The notes under the pieces were generated by a model. That model made no database searches, was not told the origin of the DNA, and saw nothing but the letters and a program-made list of their open reading frames with translations. From positions 39,866 through 103,865 of the forward strand of contig JABXKD010000003.1 in the NCBI GenBank assembly GCA_013375475.1: 64,000 nucleotides of DNA, written 5' to 3'. Source of the stretch: Promethearchaeota archaeon. Lineage in GTDB: Archaea > Asgardarchaeota > Lokiarchaeia > Sigyniarchaeales > SOKP01. The first letter of the stretch is position 1, and each line of letters starts with the position of its first letter. A program made the translations under genes and the position numbers. Shown here one piece after another: positions 36,811 through 46,785 of this stretch.

Positions 36811-37026
36811 ATGAAAAAATGGAATTCTATTAGAAAGGGTAGCAAGAAGCTTAAAGAGAAAGTTAAGGATTTCTTTGGGGATGAATATGGGGGTAATCTC
36901 GTTGAATATGCTTTATTAATTGGATTAGCTTTGTTCATTTTTTTTATAATTGTTGGTGTTATGACCACCCTGTTAGATTGGCCATTAGACTTAGCCAATA
37001 ATTTTTTGGAAGGTTTTGGTGCTTAA
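36811..37026 (+). CDS. Flp-like type IV pilin precursor
   Basis: The 71-residue protein has a long basic leader of 27 residues, then the pilin motif G-G-N-L-V-E-Y. Cutting after Gly27 gives Glu at +5 and Tyr at +6, the arrangement seen in Flp/Tad pilins. A hydrophobic helix of about 25 residues follows, then a short tail ending FLEGFGA. It should be processed by a prepilin peptidase such as the one at 52.5-53.1 kb and assembled by the ATPase and platform protein at 46.8-50.9 kb. It is well separated from those genes. Confidence 0.8.
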   Translation: MKKWNSIRKGSKKLKEKVKDFFGDEYGGNLVEYALLIGLALFIFFIIVGVMTTLLDWPLDLANNFLEGFGA

Positions 37027-37090
37027 TTTTAATAAAATTTAGCTTTCTTAGGTGTTCAGCGAAAGAGGAGGAAATATAAATTAGAACTTT

Positions 37091-37465
37091 TTAATCAGAG
37101 TTTTTAATAACTAAATTTTCTACAATTCTAATATTATATTTATCGGCCCAAATATGGATATTTTCTAAGACATGTGTCTTATCAACTTGCAAAAAATCAA
37201 TAAACTCATTAAAAGGTATCTTGTTAACTCCCTTGAATAGGTTGTTAATTTTATTGTTAATGATAGTATCGTCAGGTGGGTATAATTCTCTCTTTTTTGC
37301 TTTCATTTTTTCTATTACATCATCAAACTTCCCATAATCAAAAAAATGTTCGACAATTCGACTTATTACAGAAGCAGGTGTGCTCCCAAATACACCTACT
37401 AATTCTTTTACTTGATTCATACTTATTTTACTTAAAGTAACTGTTGTTCTTGTTGTTTCAGTCAT
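37091..37465 (-). CDS. Ribbon-helix-helix-like regulator
   Basis: The first 45 residues (TTVTLSKISMNQVKELVGVFG then a helix) look like a CopG/RHH DNA-binding domain: a short strand followed by two helices. The remaining 80 residues form a helical domain of unknown role that may sense a ligand or oligomerise. It lies next to the pilin gene (convergent) and is divergent from a winged-helix gene, sharing a 220-base control region with it. Confidence 0.6.
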   Translation of the reverse strand: MTETTRTTVTLSKISMNQVKELVGVFGSTPASVISRIVEHFFDYGKFDDVIEKMKAKKRELYPPDDTIINNKINNLFKGVNKIPFNEFIDFLQVDKTHVLENIHIWADKYNIRIVENLVIKNSD

Positions 37466-37560
37466 TATATTGTTTTTTGTATTTTATTTCACAAATATAG
37501 AATAATTTTGTCGTTTTTAAGTTTATGTTTATTGATGATAATAATGCATAAATAAGCATC

Positions 37561-37570
37561 TTTATATAAA
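37561..37570 (+). promoter_or_regulatory. TATA box of the small winged-helix gene
   Basis: The sequence tttatataaa is a near-ideal archaeal TATA box. It lies about 120 bases before the ATG at 37689, leaving a leader of about 95 bases that contains the direct repeat at 37623-37642. Confidence 0.5.
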
Positions 37571-37622
37571 AATTGATACTATAATATATCATAGAACTAG
37601 TTATTGGTTCTTTAGTTAAAAC

Positions 37623-37642
37623 GTCGATAAATTGTCGATAAA
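37623..37642 (+). repeat. Direct repeat GTCGATAAA with 11-base period, possible operator
   Basis: GTCGATAAA occurs at 37623-37631 and again at 37634-37642. The repeat period is 11 bases, close to one helical turn. It lies downstream of the TATA box and 47 bases before the winged-helix start, a position where a bound regulator could block transcription. Operator function is inference. Confidence 0.45.
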
Positions 37643-37688
37643 ATAATTAAGACTAATAAAAATGCTAAAATTTTTGGAGGAATAAATT

Positions 37689-37943
37689 ATGGCTAATAGA
37701 GTAGTAATTAAAAATGATATAAATCCTAAAGAGTATTTAACTCCGATTCAATATAATTTAATAAAAAAACTTCAAGATATTGGACCTTCAACCCGAAGAG
37801 ATTTAGTTAAAATTCTTAATAACCCAAGAACGACCATCTATGATAACTTGCTTAAGTTACAAAAAAGAAGACTTATTGAAAAATTTACTCGGAACAGTGG
37901 AATGAGAGGTAGACCTTTAGTTTTTTGGAAATTAAAAGAATAG
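37689..37943 (+). CDS. Winged-helix transcription regulator
   Basis: This is an 84-residue single winged-helix domain. A helix-turn-helix core (LIKKLQDIGPSTRRDLVKIL then RTTIYDNLLKLQKRRLIEK) is followed by a wing containing RGRPLVFWKL. The compact size suggests a homodimeric repressor. The ribosome site ggaggaat (37676-37683) is strong for this genome. It is divergent from the RHH-like regulator and close to the pilin gene. Targets are unknown; autoregulation via the nearby direct repeat is possible. Confidence 0.8.
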   Translation: MANRVVIKNDINPKEYLTPIQYNLIKKLQDIGPSTRRDLVKILNNPRTTIYDNLLKLQKRRLIEKFTRNSGMRGRPLVFWKLKE

Positions 37944-38211
37944 TTTTTAAATCCTTCTTTTTTTAATTTTTTATTATTATTATATTATTAACAAAATATC
38001 AAAAACCCCAAAATTTCCATTGCAATTTCCGATAAAATAGATTTGAAAAATATATATACATATAATAAAATAGAGCCCAGTTTTAAATTATTTGGAGATA
38101 TTTAAATTATCTTATTAATCTTTTAATTTCATTTTATTATTAAATTTAAAATCTATAATTTCCAGTGGAAAAAAAGGAGCAAGCAATCAAAAAACTAAAT
38201 TTCTTTACATT

Positions 38212-40032
38212 TCATTTGGGAATATAATAGTACTCATTAATTCTTTTTTGATAATCATCTTTTGTGCTACCGATCTTATTAACCCGAGGACGTTTTGTTA
38301 ATTTTTCTCTTCTAAAAGTAATTCCCATCATTTTTAAAAATAAATTAAAGCCGTCTCTTAAGTTTAAAGGGGTCAATGCTTTACCTTCTATACCAGGAGT
38401 TCCTTCAAAGACTAAAATAGAATCCGCTATGAAGTCTTGTGTAATTATATCGTGTTCTACTACAAAAGCCGATTTTTTTAATTCCTCGATAGACTTCCTC
38501 AATAATTGAGCAACTGTTAGTCGCATTTCAATATCTAAAAAAGCAGATGGTTCATCCAACAAATATATATCAGCTTCTGTAGATAAACAATTAGCTATAG
38601 CTGCTCTTTGCAGTTCTCCTCCACTTAACTCGGATATTTTTCGTTCTTTTATATTCTCTAATTTAAGGCTGTTAATCAATCGCTTTTTATATGACTGACT
38701 TAGAAATGGAGCCATCTTAATTTGATTAATAATACCAGAAACTAAGTTAGATTCTGGCATTTTAATATATTGAGGTTTTAATGATACTTTTAGTTTAGAG
38801 CGGGGAATTACTTCATTTTCTAAACTAATTTCAGTATCAGATTTAATTTTATTAGCTATTAAATCAATAAAAGTAGATTTACCAATTCCATTAGGTCCTA
38901 AAATACCTAGTATCTCTCCTGCATGAACTTCACTACCAGTTACACTAAGGTGGAAGTCCCCTAATGTTTTTTCTAAATTTTCATATGAAAAAGTGCTAGC
39001 ACCAATGTCAAATAAGGAATCAATAGGAGGTCTTTCGTGAAATAATATAGGCTCATCTCTAATCCTTACATTTTCGTCTTTAATATATCCATTTAAATAA
39101 ATATTTATCCCAACTCTAACACCTTGAGGATGGGAAATAATACCATAGACTCCTGGAGCTCCATAGAATAAAGAAATATAATCACTTAAGTAATCTAATA
39201 TTGCTAGGTCATGTTCAACAACGACAACAGTCTTATTGCTCTCTGTGAGTGATCTAATTAATTTAGCCATGTTAATTCTCTCACTAACATCCAAATAAGA
39301 GCTAGGTTCATCAATGAGGTAAACATCCGCGTTTTTGAGGTATGCAGCTGCAATCGCTACTCTTTGAACCTCACCACCGGATAAAACAGAGAGATTTCTA
39401 TCTAAAATTTCCTTAAGGTTTAGATCTTCAATTATTTTATCTAAACGATCATCTGCGTCATTTTTTTTTAATAAATCATAAACTTTACCTGACACATGCT
39501 TAGGAATAAGAGTAATATCTTGAGGTTTATAAACAACACTCAATTTATTGCTAAACATATCTATAAAATATTGTTGTAATTCTGAGCCCTTAAAAAAATT
39601 AATTATCGCGTCATTATCAGGTGTGTCATTATTAAACTTCCCAAGATTCATTTTTAATTCGCCTGACAATATAGAAAGCATTGTGCTTTTTCCTATACCA
39701 TTTTGTCCTATCAAACCCAACACTTTCCCCTTCTTAGGGATTGCCATTCTGAATAAAGAAAACTGATCCGGACCATACCGATAAGTAATTTGGTTTAGCA
39801 ATGGATCGGGTAAATTAACAATATTTATCGCTTTAAAAGGGCATTTTTTTATGCAAATTCCACATCCCGTGCATAAACTTTCAATAATTTCGGCAGATTT
39901 TCCATTTGGACTTAATTGTATTGTTTTATCACCCGTTCTCACTTTTGGGCAATATTTAATACATGGTTTTTCCCCAAATGGGCTACATTTATCTGGTTTA
40001 CATCGATCTTTATTAAGAACAGCGATTCTCAA
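38212..40032 (-). CDS. Ribosome recycling ATPase ABCE1/Rli1
   Basis: ABCE1 splits terminated ribosomes into subunits. The N-terminal iron-sulfur domain has the typical Cys set (CKPDKC, CIKYC, then CTGCGICIKKC). Two ABC domains follow, with P-loops GQNGIGKS and GPNGIGKS, signatures LSGGEVQR and LSGGELQR, and Walker B DEPSSYLD and DEPSAFLD. At 606 residues it is complete. It diverges from the LysRS gene across only 86 bases, which must hold both promoters. Confidence 0.97.
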   Translation of the reverse strand: MRIAVLNKDRCKPDKCSPFGEKPCIKYCPKVRTGDKTIQLSPNGKSAEIIESLCTGCGICIKKCPFKAINIVNLPDPLLNQITYRYGPDQFSLFRMAIPKKGKVLGLIGQNGIGKSTMLSILSGELKMNLGKFNNDTPDNDAIINFFKGSELQQYFIDMFSNKLSVVYKPQDITLIPKHVSGKVYDLLKKNDADDRLDKIIEDLNLKEILDRNLSVLSGGEVQRVAIAAAYLKNADVYLIDEPSSYLDVSERINMAKLIRSLTESNKTVVVVEHDLAILDYLSDYISLFYGAPGVYGIISHPQGVRVGINIYLNGYIKDENVRIRDEPILFHERPPIDSLFDIGASTFSYENLEKTLGDFHLSVTGSEVHAGEILGILGPNGIGKSTFIDLIANKIKSDTEISLENEVIPRSKLKVSLKPQYIKMPESNLVSGIINQIKMAPFLSQSYKKRLINSLKLENIKERKISELSGGELQRAAIANCLSTEADIYLLDEPSAFLDIEMRLTVAQLLRKSIEELKKSAFVVEHDIITQDFIADSILVFEGTPGIEGKALTPLNLRDGFNLFLKMMGITFRREKLTKRPRVNKIGSTKDDYQKRINEYYYIPK

Positions 40033-40118
40033 AACTCTTTCACCACTTTTAAAAATGTAAAATCATAAATAATTTTTATCATTTACTCTGTTAAGGTTTT
40101 TTTGATTAGTGAAAAAGT

Positions 40119-41840
40119 ATGGTAAATAAAGGATTAGTACATTGGTTAGAAGAAACAGTACAAGAAATTTCTAAAAGAAATTTAACAGAAATAACATTGT
40201 CCACCGGGAAAACACCTTCCGGGCATGTTCATATCGGAATATTAAGAGAAATAATTATATGCGATGCTCTTAGGAGAATATTTGAGAAAAAGGGGGTTAA
40301 TGTATCCTTTTATCTGTTTATGGATGATTTTGACGCAGCTAAGAGGTTTCCGTATTATATTGATGAAAATTATCAAAAAAGTAATTTAGGTAAACCATTT
40401 GCTTTAATTCCATGTCCATATGAAGATTGTGGATGTGAAAGCTATGCTTACCATTTTGGAAACGAATTAATTTCTACATTTAAATATTTTGGCATAAAAA
40501 ACGAGATTATATGGACTTATAATTTGTATCAGAGAAGAGAAATGCAGGATAAAATCAAAACGGCCCTTGAAAATACAGATAAAATCAAAGAAATATTAAA
40601 AAAATATATCTTACCTACTTTAGATAATGATCGTAAAGAACTGTTTAATGATATGCAAAAAACCTGGATTCCAGTTATGGCGATATGCGATAAATGTAAT
40701 AAAATACAGGATCGAGCAATTGATGGCTCTATTCAGCCTAATCGGGCAATAAAATATCTAAAGAAAGAACAAATGGTTATATATGAGTGTCCTGCATGCG
40801 GTTATCGGGAAAGAACATCGATCTACAGTGGAAGATTAAAATTAAATTGGCGTATCGACTGGCCCGCTAAATGGGCGTTATTTAAAGCCACATGTGAACC
40901 TGCAGGAAAAGATCATAGCGTAAAAGGAGGAGCCTATGATACAGGAATAGAGATTTGTCAAAAAATTTATGATTATGAAGGACCTATAAAACTACCATAT
41001 GAATGGTTAAGATTGGGAGAGCAAGATATGGGAACATCCAAGGGGATCGTTTTTACTCCCAAAAAATATTTGGAATTAGCGGATCCTGAAATTTATAGAA
41101 TGTTAATTTTAAGAACAAACCCTATGAAGCACATTTCTTTGAGAATCGAAGAAATCTCTCAATATCATGACTACTACGAAAAAATGGAAAATATTTTTTA
41201 TGGGGTAGAGGAACCTGAATCCAAGGAAGAATACGATTTTTATAAATATCTATATCCTTTAACCAAGATTAATAAAATTCCGGAGTTTAAACCACTCAGA
41301 ATTCCTTTAAAATTACTAACATTCCTTTCTCAAATGCAAAATATATTGAGTATAGAAAAATTATATGAAAAAGCAAATTCATCTTTGAGAGTGAAAGATC
41401 ACGAAAAACCCATATCAATCAAAGAGTTTAAAGGGTTATTAGAAAGAACAGAAAAATGGATTGATGAAGTTAAATATGAAATATCTAGAATAACAGATCA
41501 GAAAATAAAAAGAAATATTCTGAATAAAATAGATATTTTTACTATAACTGATACGATTTCTATGGATCTCATTCAAACTTTGAGCGATAAACAATTAGAA
41601 GGTTTTATCTTGTTTAAAAATTTCTTGCTAGAAAATGACAACCTAGACGCTGATTCAATTCAAAATACAATTTTTACAATAGCTAAAGAAGAGCTAGATA
41701 TTCCACCACGAAAAATGTTTGAAGCTTTATATCTAATGTTATTAGACAACAAATCAGGACCTCGTTTAGGACCTTTTATTTTAATGTTAGATAAAGATTG
41801 GCTTCTAAACCGATTAGATCAACTAGAAGATAAAAAATGA
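40119..41840 (+). CDS. lysS: Lysyl-tRNA synthetase, class I
   Basis: It charges tRNA-Lys with lysine. This is the archaeal class I type: PSGHVHIG at residues 33-40 is the HIGH motif and MGTSKG at 304-309 is the KMSKS motif. A zinc-like insertion uses Cys190, Cys193, Cys224 and Cys227. The C-terminal ~190 residues form the anticodon-binding helical cage. The 573 residues are slightly long. It is divergent from ABCE1 and convergent with a small zinc-ribbon gene. Confidence 0.97.
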   Translation: MVNKGLVHWLEETVQEISKRNLTEITLSTGKTPSGHVHIGILREIIICDALRRIFEKKGVNVSFYLFMDDFDAAKRFPYYIDENYQKSNLGKPFALIPCPYEDCGCESYAYHFGNELISTFKYFGIKNEIIWTYNLYQRREMQDKIKTALENTDKIKEILKKYILPTLDNDRKELFNDMQKTWIPVMAICDKCNKIQDRAIDGSIQPNRAIKYLKKEQMVIYECPACGYRERTSIYSGRLKLNWRIDWPAKWALFKATCEPAGKDHSVKGGAYDTGIEICQKIYDYEGPIKLPYEWLRLGEQDMGTSKGIVFTPKKYLELADPEIYRMLILRTNPMKHISLRIEEISQYHDYYEKMENIFYGVEEPESKEEYDFYKYLYPLTKINKIPEFKPLRIPLKLLTFLSQMQNILSIEKLYEKANSSLRVKDHEKPISIKEFKGLLERTEKWIDEVKYEISRITDQKIKRNILNKIDIFTITDTISMDLIQTLSDKQLEGFILFKNFLLENDNLDADSIQNTIFTIAKEELDIPPRKMFEALYLMLLDNKSGPRLGPFILMLDKDWLLNRLDQLEDKK

Positions 41841-41855
41841 TACTTTACTAAAATT

Positions 41856-42035
41856 TCAGTTGTCCACTTTCGTTTTCCGTTTATACCACTTTTTTTGTTT
41901 TTTTTGCTGTAATTTCTCGTAACAATCAGAACAATAAGTTAAACCTTCTTCTATCATTTGATCGCAGCTTTTACAATGTTTATGCGGATAGATATAATCT
42001 ACTGAAGTCTTTTTATGTCTATCAAATTTACTCAA
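41856..42035 (-). CDS. Small zinc-ribbon protein (DUF2116-like)
   Basis: A 59-residue frame begins at TTG (42035). It encodes HKHCKSCDQMIEEG followed by YCSDCYEK: Cys21, Cys24, Cys35 and Cys38 form a zinc ribbon. A very basic tail (KKQKKWYKRKTK) ends it. The pattern fits my memory of archaeal DUF2116, which often has a C-terminal membrane helix; this one does not. It sits between LysRS and the GHMP kinase. A ggtg sequence about 10 bases upstream supports the start. Confidence 0.65.
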   Translation of the reverse strand: MSKFDRHKKTSVDYIYPHKHCKSCDQMIEEGLTYCSDCYEKLQQKKQKKWYKRKTKVDN

Positions 42036-42080
42036 ATTTACTCTACACCTTATAAATAATTATTTTAAATCTTCATTAAA

Positions 42081-43340
42081 TTATAACTTTTTCACTCCAG
42101 ATACTATTTTTATTCTAAAGAATTGAGCTTTTCTCAATTCTTGTCTTATTTCTAAAGGATATGCTGGGAAGAGAGACAAGAAAGTTGATTCATTATCGAT
42201 TATTTCATTTAAATTGTGTTCCCAATCGAGTAAAACTTCCTTAATTTTATCCGGTTTCACTAAAGCAAATACAGATCCTCCCCCTCCAGCCCCAGTTAAT
42301 TTCACAGAAAAAACATCAGGATGATTTTCAATTAGTTTTATTAAAATTTTATTGTATAATCCGATTCCGTGGTTAAATCCAACATGTTTCATGATATCAT
42401 CTATAATCGTAGTATTTTCTTTAAAGTAATCACCTAATAATTTCCAGTCCTGTTTCATAATAGCAAAACGTGATTTCCATGAAATTTCTGCTAGATCTCT
42501 ATAACCATTTAATACAAACGGATCTTCGAGTAAGTATCTTTGTCGTAGTATCTCATGGACTTTCCCACTATCGTGAGATACTCCAGAAAAGCAAACTATT
42601 ATTGGTAAACTATGAATATCATACAATGTATCAATTCTATCGTAAATAGCTAAAGGTTCTAATGAAATCTTTTTATGATGTAGTTTTCCAGAGTAAGAAC
42701 AAAAACTTAAACCGCCTCTAGATATCACATATCTATCTCCATACCCTGCAGTTATTTTAAGGTCATGATCTTCAACTTTTGTAGCCATTTCCGCGATAGT
42801 GTCTCTATTTAATGGGAACTCACTTTCTTTTAAACATTTTAGATTATTATATAAATTAAAATATTTTGATAAGCCATATAAAATCGCAACTATAATCGCA
42901 GTACTTCCCCCTAGTCCACTTTGGGCTGGTATTGTAGTTAAGATTCCAAGTTCAAAATTGGAACTTTTAAATTTTTCCCAAAAGATTGAATAAGTATTAA
43001 TAAATCTATATAAGCTAGCATAAATTAATTTTAATTCACCAATTAGCTTTTTTTCTAGCTTAGTTTTATGCTTTGAAATTTGCTCTTCATGTTCGATCTG
43101 AATATTAAACTCACCGAATTTATCATAAATAGAATAAGATTTTATAACACTAACATTTTCCCTCGGTTTTATATAAACAAAAGCCGATAGAGGATTATTT
43201 ATTCCATTAATTGCTACTGACGGCATCCAAAAATCCCCTTCTACAGCATCTAACGGATTTATTAAATTGATTCTGGAAGGTGCTTGGATAACAATTTCCG
43301 GGTTCAAATTATTAATAAACTCTAAAATTCGCTTCAGCAT
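42081..43340 (-). CDS. GHMP-family sugar or mevalonate-type kinase
   Basis: The 419-residue protein carries the three GHMP motifs: an N-terminal APSRINL segment, the ATP loop PAQSGLGGSTAI near residue 155, and the C-terminal KLTGAGGGGSVFALVKP. Archaeal relatives phosphorylate mevalonate, shikimate, homoserine or sugars. The long N-terminal segment and the motif GEFNIQIEHEEQI do not allow a choice; the length is closer to sugar-type kinases than to the ~310-residue mevalonate kinases. No pathway partner is adjacent. Confidence 0.85.
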   Translation of the reverse strand: MLKRILEFINNLNPEIVIQAPSRINLINPLDAVEGDFWMPSVAINGINNPLSAFVYIKPRENVSVIKSYSIYDKFGEFNIQIEHEEQISKHKTKLEKKLIGELKLIYASLYRFINTYSIFWEKFKSSNFELGILTTIPAQSGLGGSTAIIVAILYGLSKYFNLYNNLKCLKESEFPLNRDTIAEMATKVEDHDLKITAGYGDRYVISRGGLSFCSYSGKLHHKKISLEPLAIYDRIDTLYDIHSLPIIVCFSGVSHDSGKVHEILRQRYLLEDPFVLNGYRDLAEISWKSRFAIMKQDWKLLGDYFKENTTIIDDIMKHVGFNHGIGLYNKILIKLIENHPDVFSVKLTGAGGGGSVFALVKPDKIKEVLLDWEHNLNEIIDNESTFLSLFPAYPLEIRQELRKAQFFRIKIVSGVKKL

Positions 43341-43438
43341 TTATATATTTCATCATGATTTTTTAATATTAATCATTATTGTCCTCAAACCAGCAAATAT
43401 GATAAGTTTTTATAATTTTATTTAAAAAAATTTATGAT

Positions 43439-44575
43439 ATGGTAAGAAAAGGAAAATTCAAATTATTCTCATTTTTAACTGAAAAGCATTTAATCTATTA
43501 TAAAAGCATTAATAAAAACGATAAATTCGTGGCGTTTTCAATTTTTAAGATCAATAACTTACTTAAAATTATTCCTCTTTTAAACGATTTTCTGTTAACC
43601 AATTTTCTCTTTTATTATTCCATTCAGATAAATGTACCCAAAAATAGAAGAAAAACAATCATATTAACTTTTATCGGAAATGATAGACCTAAAATTGATA
43701 AATTTTTTAATTTAATCTTTCAGAAGATACGAGAATATGACAAATCTATCAAATTTTTGAAAAATCGTCATTTAGAGAGACAATTTTTTCATATACTATC
43801 GAGTAAAATAGATAATAATATTAATGCCTTGAAAACGGGGGATTCTTTGATAATAAAACAGAGTGATACTGAAAAGTTTTTATATTTTTATGAAATAAAT
43901 TGCGATCTTATGCAAAGTGATAAAGTTTCATTACATAACTTACTGAAAGCACTCAATAATTTCAATCAAAAGGGTTATATAATTTTCAATATACAATCCC
44001 TTAATAGTGGAAGAATAGTTTCGAACGCGTATTTCATTAATATTAGATACGAAAAAGACAAAAAATCTATAGCTATTGAGGAAGAAATTAATAGTTTGTT
44101 TAATTACGAAGTTTTAAATAAGTCTGTAATACACTTAAACCACCTAAATTGTATATTATGGAGGGCCAATTTTTCTGAAAATTTTTATAACATGACTCCT
44201 GATTCGGATATTTTTCTATCTTTAAGTAATTACAACTTTCAAGATTTATCTAAGTTTAGCGTTCAATTTGATAAGACTTTGCGCTTGAACCAGGTTGATT
44301 TTCATCAATTAAAACCTAACCTTTTTTTCATAGAAGAAAAAATACTTTTCTTAATTTTGGATTTCTATAACCCTATTGAAATTTCCAGAATATTAGAAAA
44401 GTTTTTCTCGAAATATTTTGTAATAATTTTAATTTTAAACATGGAAGAATATAATAAGTTAATTGAGTCCAGCGAAATAAGATTATTGGAAAACATAAAG
44501 ACCATAAATTTTAGGGATTTTATTGAGTTTAATATAAATAAGTTAAAATATGAGTTTATATTAGAAAATTCCTAG
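43439..44575 (+). CDS. Unknown protein (378 aa)
   Basis: I do not recognise this protein. It alternates hydrophobic strands and charged helices, with no clear membrane span, P-loop or Cys cluster. The opening ([24 protein letters not shown]) resembles a longin- or profilin-like alternation of strands, but that is weak. It is convergent with the uL23 gene, the two coding regions overlapping by 15 bases. It is probably lineage-specific. Confidence 0.65.
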   Translation: MVRKGKFKLFSFLTEKHLIYYKSINKNDKFVAFSIFKINNLLKIIPLLNDFLLTNFLFYYSIQINVPKNRRKTIILTFIGNDRPKIDKFFNLIFQKIREYDKSIKFLKNRHLERQFFHILSSKIDNNINALKTGDSLIIKQSDTEKFLYFYEINCDLMQSDKVSLHNLLKALNNFNQKGYIIFNIQSLNSGRIVSNAYFINIRYEKDKKSIAIEEEINSLFNYEVLNKSVIHLNHLNCILWRANFSENFYNMTPDSDIFLSLSNYNFQDLSKFSVQFDKTLRLNQVDFHQLKPNLFFIEEKILFLILDFYNPIEISRILEKFFSKYFVIILILNMEEYNKLIESSEIRLLENIKTINFRDFIEFNINKLKYEFILENS

Positions 44576-44824
44576 ATCTATCGCTATATCTTGAGCAGAG
44601 TAATTCGGGTGAAGTTTAATCAAAGCTTTTTTTTCACCTTTAGGAGTAATAATTGTATTCACTTTTATCACTTTAACATTATGGATTTTTTCTATAGCGT
44701 GTTTGATTTGAGTCTTATTTGCTCTACTGTCAACAATAAAAACCAGCTTATTTTCTCTTTCAATTATATCGAAAGTTTTCTCCGTGATTAAAGGCCTTTG
44801 AATGATCTTGTAATATTTTTCCAT
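44561..44824 (-). CDS. rpl23: 50S ribosomal protein uL23
   Basis: uL23 lies at the polypeptide exit tunnel and docks targeting factors. The 87 residues match archaeal L23: [23 protein letters not shown], then [17 protein letters not shown] and [15 protein letters not shown]. The start is one base past the uL4 stop. It ends this ribosomal operon; uL2, which normally follows in archaea, is absent. Confidence 0.97.
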   Translation of the reverse strand: MEKYYKIIQRPLITEKTFDIIERENKLVFIVDSRANKTQIKHAIEKIHNVKVIKVNTIITPKGEKKALIKLHPNYSAQDIAIDLGIF

Positions 44825-44825
44825 T

Positions 44826-45614
44826 CTATATTAACTCCTCATATTGTTTTAATTCGTTAAATGCTGATTGAGCCCAAAGAATTAGACGACCAGGTAACCC
44901 TCCCGGTGCTAAATGCGCTATTGATAAATTTTCAAACTTCACAACATTTATTCCAGGAATGTTTCTTGCGGCTTTTATTATTCCAAAATCTTCTTTAATA
45001 ATAATTAAAATGCTTTTCCTACCTTTGTATTTGCGTCCTCTTCTTTTTCCCTTACCAGCCCTAGTCTTTTTACCCTTCTTTACTCTGGTTAAATCGTCTT
45101 CCAACCCTAATTCAGTGAGAATTGAATACATCAACTTAGTCTTTTTTACGGTTTGAATTTTATCATCTATCACTAACGGAATTTCAGGAACTTTACTTAT
45201 TTTATGCCCTCTATTTTTAACCCAATCTAAATCCCCGGAAGCTGAAATCGCAGATATAATTGAAAGTCTGTTTACTTTTTTATTTATTTTTTTTTCAATT
45301 ACCTTCTCAGTTTTAATGGGATGTGCTCTTCTCCCTCCTTTTGCGTAAGGGACTCGTCCAGCATTTCTAGAAGTCGGAAACCCTGATCCTTTTATTCGTG
45401 GAGTTCTTGCCATTCCATGACCTGTACCCCACCCTTCAGCAGTATTCCTTAACCCGGCTCTTTTATCTCTACCTTGAACTTGCTTATTTTTGCTTGAAGC
45501 AATTTCACTTGCTATTTGTATAAGGTCTTTTCTGGGTTTAAAGTTAAATAATTGCGGTACATCAATCAAATTTTTCTTTTTACCATCTAAATCGTACACA
45601 TTCACTTTTTCCAT
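44826..45614 (-). CDS. rpl4: 50S ribosomal protein uL4
   Basis: The 262 residues fit archaeal L4e. The extended tunnel-lining loop contains [18 protein letters not shown] and GGRRAHPIK. The C-terminus has [13 protein letters not shown]. It binds 23S rRNA and lines the exit tunnel. It follows uL3 by 21 bases and precedes uL23, the conserved S10/spc order. Confidence 0.97.
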   Translation of the reverse strand: MEKVNVYDLDGKKKNLIDVPQLFNFKPRKDLIQIASEIASSKNKQVQGRDKRAGLRNTAEGWGTGHGMARTPRIKGSGFPTSRNAGRVPYAKGGRRAHPIKTEKVIEKKINKKVNRLSIISAISASGDLDWVKNRGHKISKVPEIPLVIDDKIQTVKKTKLMYSILTELGLEDDLTRVKKGKKTRAGKGKRRGRKYKGRKSILIIIKEDFGIIKAARNIPGINVVKFENLSIAHLAPGGLPGRLILWAQSAFNELKQYEELI

Positions 45615-45635
45615 ATTAAATCACAGTTTTTAAAA

Positions 45636-46655
45636 TTATTTCCTTTGTTGACTTTCTCTACTTATAAAGGTTATTTCCGGTGATTTAACCGTAAAGGCTT
45701 TAACAGGTCTTATTGTTTTTCTTATTCTAACTAACCTATTTTTTGGACCTGGTATAGATCCTAATACTAGAAGATAATCTCCGTTAACTTCACCATATCT
45801 AATAAATCCCCCTTTAGGGTTTATTTCTTCTTCATTTTCACCAATTACCATAATTCTCTTATGATATTCAGTTCTTTGATGAAATCCTAACTGTCCTGGT
45901 CGAGGAACTGTATAAAGTACTCTTGCGGGGTGCCAAGGCCCTATACATGCTACAGCTCTTTTAACCTTATTATTTTTTCGGGTTAATATTTTTATACCAA
46001 ACCTTTTAACTGGTCCTTGAAATCCTTTTCCTTTAGTTACCGCTAAAATATCTACTAGTTCTCCTTCCATCAATATGTCTCGTGCTCTAATTTCATTACC
46101 TAAAAAACTTAAAGCAAAATTAAACTCTTCAGTAGGGGTACTACCCGAATTTACTTGAATTTCAATAATATCCGGTTTTTTTCTAGGTAAAGAAGTAAGA
46201 TGCGGTTGAGTTTGAAAAATTCCTCTGATCTGACTTGTATTGTTTAATGCTTTAGAGAGCTTTTCTTTCATTGTTTTAAATTCGTAGTTTTCAAAATTTG
46301 GTAAGTTGATTTTTCGACTAAGATAATTGTTTAATTCTGTTGAAAAAATATCTCCCACAATATATTTTCCATATTCATCTTCATTATAAACTCTAATTCC
46401 AATTAAAATTAAGGGAGGTACTTCAATAACGGTAACAGGTTTCATTATTTCTTTCCCAAAATAGGGACTGTTTTTCTGATCCTCTATATATGTAATATGA
46501 GTCATGCCTGCTTTAAAGCCCGCGTAACCTAAAAATGCTACACTATCAGATACATTTAACCAATGCCTTACTCGGCCCTTAGTAACCGCGGCTCTTTTTC
46601 TGGGAAGAAATGCTAAAGAACCATGTCTTGGGGCGTGTTTTTTACGATGTCCCAT
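45636..46655 (-). CDS. rpl3: 50S ribosomal protein uL3
   Basis: The 339 residues match archaeal/eukaryotic L3, with the N-terminal MGHRKKHAPRHGSLAFLPRKR block, the central GKGFQGPVKRFG and GPWHPARVLYTVPRPGQLG. L3 organises the peptidyl-transferase region. It starts the uL3-uL4-uL23 operon and is divergent from the pilus ATPase gene, with about 130 bases between. Confidence 0.97.
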   Translation of the reverse strand: MGHRKKHAPRHGSLAFLPRKRAAVTKGRVRHWLNVSDSVAFLGYAGFKAGMTHITYIEDQKNSPYFGKEIMKPVTVIEVPPLILIGIRVYNEDEYGKYIVGDIFSTELNNYLSRKINLPNFENYEFKTMKEKLSKALNNTSQIRGIFQTQPHLTSLPRKKPDIIEIQVNSGSTPTEEFNFALSFLGNEIRARDILMEGELVDILAVTKGKGFQGPVKRFGIKILTRKNNKVKRAVACIGPWHPARVLYTVPRPGQLGFHQRTEYHKRIMVIGENEEEINPKGGFIRYGEVNGDYLLVLGSIPGPKNRLVRIRKTIRPVKAFTVKSPEITFISRESQQRK

Positions 46656-46785
46656 GTTTAATCACTTTGATATTAAAGCTGTAAATATTTCAAAATAAAA
46701 AAAGTTTGTCATTCAGAAATAACCATTGATCCCTTCAAATTAAGAAAAATGGGCTTTTTAAATTTCATTTGAAAGAAGATATTAG

